From the NCBI GenBank assembly GCA_947096075.1, contig CAMUQE010000049.1:1-12799 (forward strand): a stretch of DNA of 12,799 nucleotides, given 5' to 3'. This DNA is from Veillonella parvula (GTDB lineage Bacteria; Bacillota; Negativicutes; Veillonellales; Veillonellaceae). The stretch's first letter is position 1. Every line of letters starts with the position of its first letter. This document shows positions 1 through 6,426 of this stretch, in pieces. Position numbers and translations under genes: made by a program. The notes under the pieces were generated by a model that worked only from the letters and a program-made list of their open reading frames with translations, had not been told where the DNA came from and did no database searches.

Positions 1-94
1 AATGAGTATATATACAACATGTATAGATTATTATAATATATTTCTAAAAAATATAGAATATATTCATCTTTCTGTGATAATTTTTAAAGGTATT

Positions 95-123
95 TTGGTT
101 CTAAATAGAGAAATATATATACT
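95..123 (+). promoter_or_regulatory. Candidate sigma-70 promoter of the fixCXAB operon
   Basis: TTGGTT at 95-100 and TATACT at 118-123 are separated by exactly 17 bases. The -10 element matches the consensus at five of six positions, the -35 at only three. Transcription would start near 130, giving a leader of about 40 bases before the fixC start at 171. The DNA upstream (1-94) is very AT-rich, contains other TATAAT-like words (for example near 33-40), and shows no gene, so this promoter choice is not unique. Confidence 0.5.
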
Positions 124-170
124 ATATGAACTTATGTAAGTCTAAGCTTTCATTTAAAGGAGCTGAGTAT

Positions 171-1478
171 ATGGCAATTAATCGCAATGAAACATTTGAT
201 GTTATCGTTGTTGGCGCAGGGCCAGCGGGTTCTGCGGCAGCATTACGCTTAGCGGAGCAGAGGGTAAAAGTTTTACTCATCGAACGTGGCACCGCACCAG
301 GTGCTAAAAATATGATGGGTGGGCGCATCTACACACATTCTTTGGAGCGTCTTGTACCGAACTTTAGAGACCGTGCGCCGTTGGAACGAAAGGTGACAAA
401 AGAGCGTATTTCTATTGGTACGGGTAATGAAATGACCACCATCGAGTATAGTTACCAAGATGGTGAACCTAATGAAGAATCCTACGTAGTATTGCGTGCT
501 AAATTTGATAAATGGTTAGCAGAAGAGGCGGAGAAAAAAGGGGCTCTCCTCGTGTCTAATGTACAGGTAACTGAGCTTATTACCGAAGGTGAAGGAAAAC
601 GTCGCCGCGTAATAGGTGTTCGCTGTCATGATGACGAAGTATATGCAAAACTAGTTATCATCGCAGAAGGTTCTAATACATTATTATTGGAACAGGCTGG
701 CCTTACAGGTCCTACAGATCCAAAAACAATGGCTGTAGGGGTGAAAGAAGTATATAAACTCAAAAAAGAGGATCTTGAAAATCGTCTCATGCTATCTGGC
801 GATGAGGGGATGGCATGGCTTACTTTGGGCGATATGACCGATGGCTTATTGGGCGGTGGCTTTATTTATACGAATAAAGACAGCCTTTCCGTAGGTATGG
901 TTGTAGGCCTTGAAGATATCGGCAAAGCCAATAAATCGGTAGATGACATGTTGTTAGCTTTCACCAATCATCCAAGAATTGCACCATTATTGAAAAATGG
1001 TCAATTGAAGGAGCATAGTGCGCATCTCGTACCTGAAGGCGGGTTTAAAGCTCTGCCTACATTGGGTGGTAATGGGTATGTTATCGTTGGTGATGCGGCG
1101 CGCATGTGTATGAATCTTGGTTATACCATTCGTGGGATGGACCTTGCCATCGAATCTGGCATGTGTGCAGCCGATGCGGTTAACGTAGCCTTGCGCGATG
1201 AAAACATGGAGCGCGTTGCTAAATTGTATGAACGTCAAATCAAAAATTCTTGGTTATATAAGGATATGAAGCTTTATAAAAATATGCCTGCCTTCCTCGC
1301 ATCAAATCCTCGCATATTCAAAGAGTATCCAGCTCTTGTGAATCATGTGATGCGCGATGTATTCACTGTCAACGGTGATGGTGCAGTACCAATGATGAAA
1401 AAATTGATGGGTCGCGTTGGTGACGTTGGCCTATTTACCTTGATCCGTGATGCTTTGAAAGGGGTGCGATCCCTATGA
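171..1478 (+). CDS. fixC: FixC, FAD-dependent ETF:quinone oxidoreductase-like flavoprotein
   Basis: FixC carries electrons from the FixAB flavoprotein toward a quinone-type acceptor, together with the ferredoxin-like FixX; together they correspond to eukaryotic ETF-QO. The 435-residue protein opens with an FAD-binding Rossmann motif GAGPAG at residues 15-20, with the acidic E38 ending the second strand (VLLIERG). A second FAD signature, VIVGDAARMCMNLGYTIRG, lies in the C-terminal third and is followed by MDLAIESG, as in known FixC proteins. Length matches the family (E. coli FixC is about 428 residues). The start at 171 is chosen because AAAGGAG lies at 156-162 with an 8-base spacer. The longer in-frame ATG at 126 overlaps the candidate -10 box and lacks a ribosome binding site. 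Its stop overlaps the fixX start by four bases (ATGA), so translation is probably coupled. The acceptor in this organism is not shown by the sequence. Confidence 0.95.
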   Translation: MAINRNETFDVIVVGAGPAGSAAALRLAEQRVKVLLIERGTAPGAKNMMGGRIYTHSLERLVPNFRDRAPLERKVTKERISIGTGNEMTTIEYSYQDGEPNEESYVVLRAKFDKWLAEEAEKKGALLVSNVQVTELITEGEGKRRRVIGVRCHDDEVYAKLVIIAEGSNTLLLEQAGLTGPTDPKTMAVGVKEVYKLKKEDLENRLMLSGDEGMAWLTLGDMTDGLLGGGFIYTNKDSLSVGMVVGLEDIGKANKSVDDMLLAFTNHPRIAPLLKNGQLKEHSAHLVPEGGFKALPTLGGNGYVIVGDAARMCMNLGYTIRGMDLAIESGMCAADAVNVALRDENMERVAKLYERQIKNSWLYKDMKLYKNMPAFLASNPRIFKEYPALVNHVMRDVFTVNGDGAVPMMKKLMGRVGDVGLFTLIRDALKGVRSL

Positions 1479-1753
1479 AATTAGAAGAGCGCTTGGGCGC
1501 CAATAAATACTATGTAGATGAAACGTCTCCTCATATCCTTGTGGATGGCGCGGGCTTCAGCCGCGAAGAGAAAATGAAACTCGTAAATGGCTGTCCTGCT
1601 GGTCTATATACATTACAAGAAAATGGTGATTTAGCCTTTGATTTCGCTGGCTGTTTAGAATGTGGTACATGCCGTGTTCTCTGTGGCGAAACAATCGTAA
1701 AAACTTGGAAATATCCGCGTAACGCTAAGGGCGTAGAATTTAGACAGGGGTGA
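1475..1753 (+). CDS. fixX: FixX, ferredoxin-like iron-sulfur protein
   Basis: This small 92-residue protein is the iron-sulfur partner of FixC, equivalent to the C-terminal ferredoxin domain of ETF-QO. Visible cysteines are C40 (in NGCPAGLY), then C60, C63, C66 and C70 in the pattern CxxCxxCxxxC (CLECGTCRVLC), as expected for a cluster-binding FixX. The N-terminal half (IL-V-D-G near residue 21) resembles the family as well. Its ATG overlaps the fixC stop, and an AAAGGGGTG ribosome site lies at about 1458-1466. The fixA start follows only four bases after its stop. Length is typical (FixX is about 95 residues). The number and type of clusters are inferred from the family; the family normally has one [4Fe-4S] cluster. 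Confidence 0.95.
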   Translation: MKLEERLGANKYYVDETSPHILVDGAGFSREEKMKLVNGCPAGLYTLQENGDLAFDFAGCLECGTCRVLCGETIVKTWKYPRNAKGVEFRQG

Positions 1754-1757
1754 GTGT

Positions 1758-2747
1758 ATGGAGTTATTAGTATGTATCAAACAGGTTCCAGATACATCTG
1801 AGATTAAACTGGATCCGGAAACGAATAATCTAATCCGCACAGGCTTGCCTAGTATTGTAAACCCTGACGATATGCATGCGTTAGAGGCGGCTCTTGCGGT
1901 AAAAGACGAACATGAAGATAGCCGTGTAACGGTATTGTCGATGGGTCCGCCTCAAGCTGAAGACGCTCTTCGCCAATGCTTATCTCTCGGCGCTGATGAT
2001 GCGGTACTTGTTACAGACCGTGCTTTCGGTGGCGCCGACACATTGGCTACAAGCTATACTATTGCGTCTGCTATCCGTCATATTCAAAAGACTATGAACC
2101 GTCAGTTCGAACTTATTTTCTGCGGTAAACAGGCTATCGACGGTGATACTGCGCAAGTAGGTCCTCAAATTGCAGAAGAACTCGGTATGGCGCAAGCTAC
2201 CTATGCTTGTAAATTCTCCGTAGATACAGCAGCTCAAAAGGCAACTGTAACACGAGAGCATGAAAATGGCTACGAAATCGTGGAAGTGCCATTGCCTTTA
2301 TTAGTAACGGCTACAGCTGAGCTTAACGAGCCACGTCAACCAGGTCTCTGGAGCTCCATTTACGCGAAACGTTATGAAATTTCTCATGTTACATTGCGAG
2401 ATATGCCTAATATTGATGAAAGCCGTATCGGCCTTAACGGTTCCCCTACGCGTGTTCGCAAGGTATACCAACCACCGCTTCGCGGCAAGGTAGAAATGCT
2501 TTTATCTGTGGAGGAAGGGGCTAAAAAGGTTCTTGAATTGGCCTATAATATCAAGCCGGAAAAGTTTTCTCATCTATTGGTGCCTAGCGAAGAACCTGTG
2601 GATGAGCCTGTAGATAACAACGATGAGGGTGTGGATGTAAAAGATCCTGTGCAGCGGGCTGCCACTGTTGAAAGTGTATCCTCTAGTGAGTTTAAGGCGT
2701 TAGCGGCCGTTAAAGGTGAAGAAGGTTCCAAAGGAGGTGATCGATAA
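1758..2747 (+). CDS. fixA: FixA, electron-transfer flavoprotein beta subunit with extended C-terminus
   Basis: FixA is the beta subunit of a heterodimeric electron-transfer flavoprotein with FixB. The N-terminal fold (MELLVCIKQVPDTSEIKLDP, then NPDDMHALEAAL at 35-46) is typical of EtfB. The segment CGKQAIDGDTAQVGPQIAEE (122-141) is the form seen in electron-bifurcating ETFs, rather than the canonical mitochondrial type. This suggests, but does not prove, bifurcation of NADH electrons between ferredoxin and quinone as in Azotobacter FixABCX. The 329-residue protein is longer than the usual 250-290 residues. From about residue 275 it carries an acidic, low-complexity tail (EEPVDEPVDNNDEGVDVKD, then a lysine/glycine-rich end). 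The last codons also contain the fixB ribosome site. AGGGGTGA just upstream supports the ATG at 1758. The stop shares one base with the fixB start. Confidence 0.94.
   Translation: MELLVCIKQVPDTSEIKLDPETNNLIRTGLPSIVNPDDMHALEAALAVKDEHEDSRVTVLSMGPPQAEDALRQCLSLGADDAVLVTDRAFGGADTLATSYTIASAIRHIQKTMNRQFELIFCGKQAIDGDTAQVGPQIAEELGMAQATYACKFSVDTAAQKATVTREHENGYEIVEVPLPLLVTATAELNEPRQPGLWSSIYAKRYEISHVTLRDMPNIDESRIGLNGSPTRVRKVYQPPLRGKVEMLLSVEEGAKKVLELAYNIKPEKFSHLLVPSEEPVDEPVDNNDEGVDVKDPVQRAATVESVSSSEFKALAAVKGEEGSKGGDR
2730..2740 (+). promoter_or_regulatory. Near-perfect ribosome binding site for fixB inside the fixA 3' end
   Basis: AAAGGAGGTGA is complementary along its whole length to the 16S rRNA 3' end and lies six bases before the fixB ATG. 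It forms the last codons of fixA (K-G-G-D). It fixes the fixB start at 2747 and predicts efficient, coupled translation of the two subunits. Confidence 0.85.
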
Positions 2748-3748
2748 TGGGAGTGACAAATTTTGATGAATATAGAGATGTCTTTGTCGTAGCCGATACC
2801 ATCGATGACGTAGTGCATCCTGTTACGTACGAACTTATCGGTCAAGCTCGTCGCATTGCTAAGGAATTGGGGCAACTCGTTCAAGTTATGCTTCTTGGTG
2901 AGAATGTTCAATCCGAGGCGGAGGAACTCGTGGCGCATGGTGCTGATATTGTTCACGTTTTTGAAAGCCCTCTTTTGAAATACTATACAACAGACGGCTA
3001 TACAAAGGTTTTGACAGATTTCTTTGAAGACCATAAACCTAATATTCTTTTAATTGGCGCTACGAACAATGGTCGTGACCTTGCTCCGCGTATGTCTGGT
3101 CGCATGCAAAACGGCGTAGTAGCAGACTGTACGATCTTGACTGTAGATACTACAGAAGGCCTTGTAGAATGGACGCGTCCTGCTTTGGGTGGCAATATTT
3201 TAGCTGAAATTATTTCTCCAAATCATCGTCCACAAATGGGCTCTGTCCGTCCTAATGTATTTAAAAAGCCAGAGCGCATTGCAGATAGCTGGGGCCGTAT
3301 TCAAATTGAACAATTCGACCTTAAACCTGAAGATATTCGTATGAAGCGTCTTGACTTCATTCCGTTCAGCAAAGATGGTTACAACATCCAAGAAGCGGAT
3401 ATCATCGTAGCCGGCGGTCGCGGTATGGGTTCCAAAGAAAACTTCGATAAGCTCTACGAACTTGCCGATGCTATCGGCGGTGTTGTAGGTGCTACACGTC
3501 CCCTTGTAGAAAAGGGCTGGATCGAATTGCCATACCAAGTAGGCCAAACAGGTAAAACTGTAAGCCCTAAATTATACTTGGCATTCGGTATCTCCGGTGC
3601 TATTCAACACGTGAGCGGTATCTCTGGTGCTGACACAATCGTGGCTATCAATAACGATCCAAATGCAGAAATCTTCCAACACGCTAACTATGGGATCGTG
3701 GGGGATTGCATGGAAGTGTTAAATGATATGTTGGCGCATTTGAAATAA
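2747..3748 (+). CDS. fixB: FixB, electron-transfer flavoprotein alpha subunit
   Basis: FixB is the alpha subunit that pairs with FixA and binds FAD in its C-terminal domain. The 333-residue protein shows the ETF alpha hallmarks in order: an N-terminal alpha/beta domain (DVFVVAD at 11-17), GATNNGRDLAPR at 104-115, the linker, then the FAD domain. The latter has VAGGRGMGSKENF (221-233), GATRPLVEKGW with R251, YQVGQTGKTVSPKLY (263-277), the signature GISGAIQHVSGI (281-292), and a closing AINNDPNAEIF...YGIVGD. Length fits the bacterial FixB/EtfA range. It starts on the TAATG overlap with fixA and ends the operon, being followed 18 bases later by a strong terminator. In many genomes the order is fixABCX; here it is fixCXAB. 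Physiological donor and acceptor are not identifiable from this window. Confidence 0.96.
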   Translation: MGVTNFDEYRDVFVVADTIDDVVHPVTYELIGQARRIAKELGQLVQVMLLGENVQSEAEELVAHGADIVHVFESPLLKYYTTDGYTKVLTDFFEDHKPNILLIGATNNGRDLAPRMSGRMQNGVVADCTILTVDTTEGLVEWTRPALGGNILAEIISPNHRPQMGSVRPNVFKKPERIADSWGRIQIEQFDLKPEDIRMKRLDFIPFSKDGYNIQEADIIVAGGRGMGSKENFDKLYELADAIGGVVGATRPLVEKGWIELPYQVGQTGKTVSPKLYLAFGISGAIQHVSGISGADTIVAINNDPNAEIFQHANYGIVGDCMEVLNDMLAHLK

Positions 3749-3766
3749 AACTATATAACTGATTAC

Positions 3767-3831
3767 AAAGGATTACCGTTCCGAAAGACTCCATAGTGAC
3801 CTAAGTCGCTTCCAGAACGGTAATCCTTTTT
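3767..3831 (+). terminator. Rho-independent terminator of the fix operon, with an unusually long loop
   Basis: A perfect 15-bp stem pairs AAAGGATTACCGTTC (3767-3781) with GAACGGTAATCCTTT (3815-3829), and the right arm runs into a TTTTT tract ending at 3831. The loop is 33 bases and may fold further (GACT 3787-3790 with AGTC 3804-3807). Its position just after fixB fits the operon end. Confidence 0.85.
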
Positions 3832-4119
3832 CATTTCTATGCGTTTTGCCTTCAAATGCGTCAATATGTCATTTTAGAGAGAAGGGAAAAGCGCCCAAGG
3901 CGGCTTCGAATAGGTATCCCTATTTGGCTTATTGCTGCTGTAGAGCTCAAATGTTCAAGTATTATAAACTACTACGCCGACATATTATTTATACAGAGGG
4001 AAAGTCGGGTTTAGAAACGGTATCCTCTTTTTATTATCATATTCCTAAACTCATATGCCACTTTATGTATCCTTTTAAATACCATCTGCGCCAATGTATC
4101 ATTTTTATTAGTATAGGGG
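3832..4119. other. Gap of about 290 bases with no convincing gene
   Basis: Between the fix terminator and the palindrome before the dehydrogenase gene I find no supported gene. A TTG-initiated open frame (3846-4160) crosses it, but it has no ribosome site, an odd composition and no recognisable domain, and it runs into the next promoter. A small hairpin, AATAGG-TATC-CCTATT (3909-3924), extends by two more pairs to 8 bp and has no T-tract. The stretch might be a decayed gene or an untranslated RNA; nothing decides between these. Confidence 0.5.
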
Positions 4120-4137
4120 AATGGACTAGAGTCCATT
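4120..4137. promoter_or_regulatory. Perfect 8-2-8 palindrome, candidate operator before the dehydrogenase gene
   Basis: AATGGACT (4120-4127) and AGTCCATT (4130-4137) are exact inverted copies around the spacer AG. The right arm covers the place where the -35 element of the TATAAT promoter at 4152-4157 should lie. A dimeric regulator binding here would be placed to control that promoter. The regulator is not encoded next to it and its family is unknown. Confidence 0.55.
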
Positions 4138-4157
4138 ACGTATTAAAGTGGTATAAT
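4129..4157 (+). promoter_or_regulatory. Candidate promoter of the SDR gene
   Basis: A perfect TATAAT lies at 4152-4157, about 40 bases before the ATG at 4197. At the usual 17-base spacing the -35 position (4129-4134, GAGTCC) does not match consensus and sits in the palindrome. A weak -35 overlapped by an inverted repeat is common in promoters needing an activator or controlled by a repressor. Confidence 0.5.
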
Positions 4158-4196
4158 TAGGCTATACATATAGTTCGGATTGATAAGGAGGTTCTT

Positions 4197-4955
4197 ATGG
4201 CTCGTAATGTTTTTGTTACTGGTGCAACGTCTGGTATTGGTCTTTGTATTGCCGAGGCGTATGCAAAGTATGGCGATAATATTTTGATTTCTGGTCGTCG
4301 CGCTGAGGTGTTGTCTGAGGTACAGGCTCGTTTGTCTAAGGAATATGGCGTGCGCGTTGAGACTTTGGTTCTTGATGTGCGTAGTCGTGAGAATGTTGAA
4401 AGAAAGGTTCCAGCAGCAATTGAAGCGTTTGGTGGCGTTGATGTCCTCGTAAATAACGCAGGTCTTGCGCAAGGTTTAGATCCTTTCCAAGATAGTGCCG
4501 TTGATGATGCGGTGACTATGATTGATACGAATGTGAAAGGCCTTTTATATGTAACAAAGGCTGTACTACCTTATATGATTGATAAAAACGCAGGCCATAT
4601 TGTGAATATGGGTTCTACTGCTGGTATATACGCATATCCAGGTGGTGCTGTTTACTGTGCTACAAAGGCGGCCGTTAAGACCTTGAGTGATGGTATTCGC
4701 ATGGATACGATTGCTACGGATATTAAGGTCACAACCATTCAACCGGGCATCGTAGAGACTCCGTTTAGTGAAGTGCGCTTTCACGGTGATGCGGAAAAAG
4801 CTAAAGCCGTCTACGCCGGCATCGATGCCATTCAACCTGAGGATGTGGCGGACGTTGTGCTATACGTAACAAACCAACCTAAACGCTTGCAAATTTCTGA
4901 TGTCACAATAATGGCTAACCAACAAGCAGCTGGGTTTATGGTGCATAAGAAATAG
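4197..4955 (+). CDS. Short-chain dehydrogenase/reductase, YdfG-like
   Basis: This is a classical short-chain dehydrogenase that uses a nicotinamide cofactor to oxidise or reduce a hydroxyl/carbonyl group in the cytoplasm. The 252-residue protein has the cofactor motif TGATSGIG (8-15), NNAG (86-89), and the catalytic set N112, S140, Y153 and K157 (YCATK). The arginine pair in SGRR (32-35) after the second strand suggests NADP(H) over NAD(H). The C-terminal part, QPGIVETPFSEVRFHGD and a closing QQAAGFMVHKK, resembles E. coli YdfG, which acts on 3-hydroxy acids, serine/allo-threonine and malonic semialdehyde. The exact substrate cannot be read here. AAGGAGG at 4185-4191 supports the ATG. No terminator is visible before the promoter of the next genes. 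It appears to be a single-gene unit under its own, probably regulated, promoter. Confidence 0.92.
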   Translation: MARNVFVTGATSGIGLCIAEAYAKYGDNILISGRRAEVLSEVQARLSKEYGVRVETLVLDVRSRENVERKVPAAIEAFGGVDVLVNNAGLAQGLDPFQDSAVDDAVTMIDTNVKGLLYVTKAVLPYMIDKNAGHIVNMGSTAGIYAYPGGAVYCATKAAVKTLSDGIRMDTIATDIKVTTIQPGIVETPFSEVRFHGDAEKAKAVYAGIDAIQPEDVADVVLYVTNQPKRLQISDVTIMANQQAAGFMVHKK

Positions 4956-4959
4956 TTAT

Positions 4960-4988
4960 TTGAAATTTTATATCATTTAGTATATAAT
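4960..4988 (+). promoter_or_regulatory. Strong sigma-70 promoter for the tandem secreted-protein genes
   Basis: TTGAAA (4960-4965) and TATAAT (4983-4988) are separated by exactly 17 bases: five of six and six of six consensus matches. Transcription would start near 4995, about 50 bases before the ATG at 5047. This is the best promoter match in the window and predicts substantial basal expression of the pair. Confidence 0.8.
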
Positions 4989-5046
4989 TGATAGCAAAGT
5001 TTTGATAAATATAATTTTACGAAACTTATTTTCGGAGATTGTTGTT

Positions 5047-5646
5047 ATGACAACAAAGATAAAGATATTACTAGTAGCTTCTTTAGTATGTGCATCTATT
5101 GGTTTATATAACATTGTTAGTGCCGAAGCGCCGGCTAATAAAGGCGAGTCTATGCCTATGATTGGTGGCATATCAGTTGAAGCGGCAGAACCAAATGTTA
5201 TTATGCCGAGTCCGGTACATGTGTTTACTACAGTTCAACAAGCAGCGGACTATATAAATATAAAACCGCAGATGCCAAAGTTGTTACCTGTAGGTTTCAA
5301 TATTCAATCTGTAATAACTATAGAGAAAGATATATTACAAGTTGTTTATGTGTATGAACCTAGTGCGAAACCATATTATAACAAAGCTGGAGGCGCACTT
5401 ATTATATATCGAACATCTAAGTTAACTGGTGATATTAGCGGTGACCACAAGATTCATAAGGTTATAGAAACTGAAAGTGTAGATGGTACAAAGGTTACTT
5501 TCAAAGGTGATAAAAACAAGGTCTATCTTGTATCGTGGATGAAAGATGGGCAGAATCACTCTTTAGAGTTTCAGCATCCCGTTACGCGAGATATGGCGAA
5601 GGCTATAATTTGTAATATTGTTGAGGAAAAATCACATACAAAATAA
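5047..5646 (+). CDS. Secreted DUF4367-like protein, first of a tandem pair
   Basis: The 199-residue product has a Sec signal peptide: basic start (MTTKIK), hydrophobic core (ILLVASLVCASIGL), and a probable cleavage in IVSAEA near residue 28. It should be exported to the periplasm or cell surface. The mature part, from the MPSP motif at residue 53, resembles the DUF4367 fold. That fold is otherwise often found at the C-terminus of anti-sigma-factor-like or RseB-like proteins: a helix-rich start (TTVQQAADYI), a PKLLPVGFNIQSV segment, a strand pair, and a closing VSWMKDGQNHSLEF with a VTRDMAKAI helix. No transmembrane anchor or zinc-binding anti-sigma domain is present. The ATG at 5047 has GGAG at 5034-5037; the longer open frame from 5002 would place codons before the signal peptide. 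Function is unknown. It is about half identical to the next gene. Confidence 0.75.
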   Translation: MTTKIKILLVASLVCASIGLYNIVSAEAPANKGESMPMIGGISVEAAEPNVIMPSPVHVFTTVQQAADYINIKPQMPKLLPVGFNIQSVITIEKDILQVVYVYEPSAKPYYNKAGGALIIYRTSKLTGDISGDHKIHKVIETESVDGTKVTFKGDKNKVYLVSWMKDGQNHSLEFQHPVTRDMAKAIICNIVEEKSHTK

Positions 5647-5692
5647 ATGTGTTTTTAATAATTTTCGTGTTGAGCGAAGGGAGATTATACCC

Positions 5693-6280
5693 ATGGTTAA
5701 AAAATTGGTCTTGATGGTAGTTGCCTGTGCTTGTGTAGGTTCTTATACTGTTGTTGGTGCTCAAGGTACTCTTGATGTAAAATCAGATCAACCTAAATCT
5801 GTGGTAGCTCAACAAGAAGCGCCAATGGTTGGTATGCCAAGTCCGTTTCATGAGTTTTCTACTGTAGATGAAGCGGCTAAATATATGAACATTACACCTC
5901 AAATGCCTAAGGTATTACCTGTGGGTTACAACATTGAGTCTGTAAGTACTATTGATAAGGATGTATTGCAAGTGGTTTATGTTTACCAAGCTGGTGAAGA
6001 TGCTACTCGTAATCAAGCTGCAGGCAAACGTATCGTCCATCGCATAGCCAATGAAATAAAAGAAGATATCAGCGGCGATTATAACGATTTTCGTGTAACA
6101 GCTAATGAAAAAGTAAACGGCACAAAGGTTGTTTTCAAAGGCGGTAATAAAATGGTATATCTCATAGGTTGGACAAAAGACGGACAAACTCATGGGATGT
6201 ACTTCGAACGCCCTGTAACTCGTGACATGGCTAAAGCAATCGTTGCTAATACGGTAGCCCCAAAACAACATACAAAATAA
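5693..6280 (+). CDS. Secreted DUF4367-like protein, second of a tandem pair
   Basis: This 195-residue paralogue has its own signal peptide (MVKKLVLMVVACACVGSYTVVGA, likely cleaved before QG near residue 23). A more divergent, Q/V-rich linker follows, then the same domain starting at MPSP (48-51). Shared landmarks are AAxYxNIxPQMPK, LPVGxNI, KDxLQVVYVY (89-98), DISGD (125-129), GTKVxFKG, WxKDGQxH, PVTRDMAKAI (174-183) and a terminal HTK. The middle segment (about 99-142) diverges most, as expected if ligand contacts differ. AAGGGAG at 5677-5683 with a 9-base spacer fixes the ATG at 5693; the frame open from 5618 overlaps the previous gene and is not needed. It lies 46 bases after its neighbour with no terminator between, so the two are probably co-transcribed from the promoter at 4960. 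DUF4367 is assigned by eye; the role is unknown. Confidence 0.75.
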   Translation: MVKKLVLMVVACACVGSYTVVGAQGTLDVKSDQPKSVVAQQEAPMVGMPSPFHEFSTVDEAAKYMNITPQMPKVLPVGYNIESVSTIDKDVLQVVYVYQAGEDATRNQAAGKRIVHRIANEIKEDISGDYNDFRVTANEKVNGTKVVFKGGNKMVYLIGWTKDGQTHGMYFERPVTRDMAKAIVANTVAPKQHTK

Positions 6281-6358
6281 TATAAAAGTCCAGGCCTAAT
6301 GGGATAGGCATGCGAGCTGTAGTGAAGCACTCGCATGGACACTGTAAGGGTTTTATAT
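6280..6358 (+). ncRNA. Candidate structured RNA with a three-way junction (3' UTR or leader element)
   Basis: An outer helix pairs ATATAAAA (6280-6287) with TTTTATAT (6351-6358) and continues as GTCC (6288-6291) with GGAC (6337-6340), leaving a 10-base bulge ACTGTAAGGG. Inside, two perfect hairpins abut without a gap: GCCTA-ATGGGA-TAGGC (6294-6309) and ATGCGAG / CTCGCAT (6310-6316 with 6330-6336, 13-base loop). This gives a compact three-way junction that begins at the stop codon of the preceding gene and is followed two bases later by a terminator. I could not match it to a riboswitch class I know. It could be a 3'UTR-derived small RNA, a riboswitch, or a stability element. The pairing is seen directly; any role is inferred. 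Confidence 0.45.
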
Positions 6359-6360
6359 AG

Positions 6361-6388
6361 AACGGCTCCTCGTATGAGGGGCCGTTTT
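6361..6388 (+). terminator. Rho-independent terminator after the tandem secreted-protein genes
   Basis: AACGGCTCCTC (6361-6371) pairs with GAGGGGCCGTT (6376-6386) as an 11-bp stem with one T-G wobble and a GTAT loop, followed by TTTT (6385-6388) and AT-rich DNA. The T-tract is short, so termination may be partial. It lies before the Fur box, so it separates the pair from the transporter operon. Confidence 0.75.
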
Positions 6389-6407
6389 AGTATATATGCT
6401 AAAATTT

Positions 6408-6426
6408 CATAATGAGAATCATTCTA
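6408..6426. promoter_or_regulatory. Fur box before the transporter operon
   Basis: CATAATGAGAATCATTCTA matches 15 of 19 positions of the classical Fur consensus (three GATAAT-type hexamers, 6-6-1-6), including the core AATGA-AATCATT. It lies about 85 bases before the transporter start, among several AT-rich -10-like words (TGCTAAAAT at 6398-6405, TATACA at 6428-6433). A metal-loaded Fur-family repressor here would block transcription. The exact promoter cannot be decided, because no -35 matches well. A related regulator (Zur, PerR or a nickel-responsive Fur homologue) cannot be excluded by sequence alone. Confidence 0.75.

Noticed and set aside
126..170. A longer fixC starting at the ATG at 126
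   Set aside because: It has no ribosome site, overlaps the candidate -10 box, and the ATG at 171 has AAAGGAG at ideal spacing directly before the conserved Rossmann segment.
2570..3034. A 154-residue minus-strand open frame across the fixA/fixB junction
   Set aside because: It is the antisense shadow of two clearly real genes with full family motifs.
3846..4160. A 104-residue TTG-initiated open frame in the gap before the dehydrogenase gene
   Set aside because: No ribosome site, no recognisable domain, unnatural composition (many Y, H, C and K), and it reads through the palindrome and TATAAT of the next promoter.
6280..6358. A cobalamin, NiCo or purine riboswitch as identity of the structured RNA
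   Set aside because: ACTGTAAGGG recalls part of the cobalamin consensus, and the setting suggests nickel, but the other conserved boxes of these classes are missing and the NiCo class has a four-way junction.
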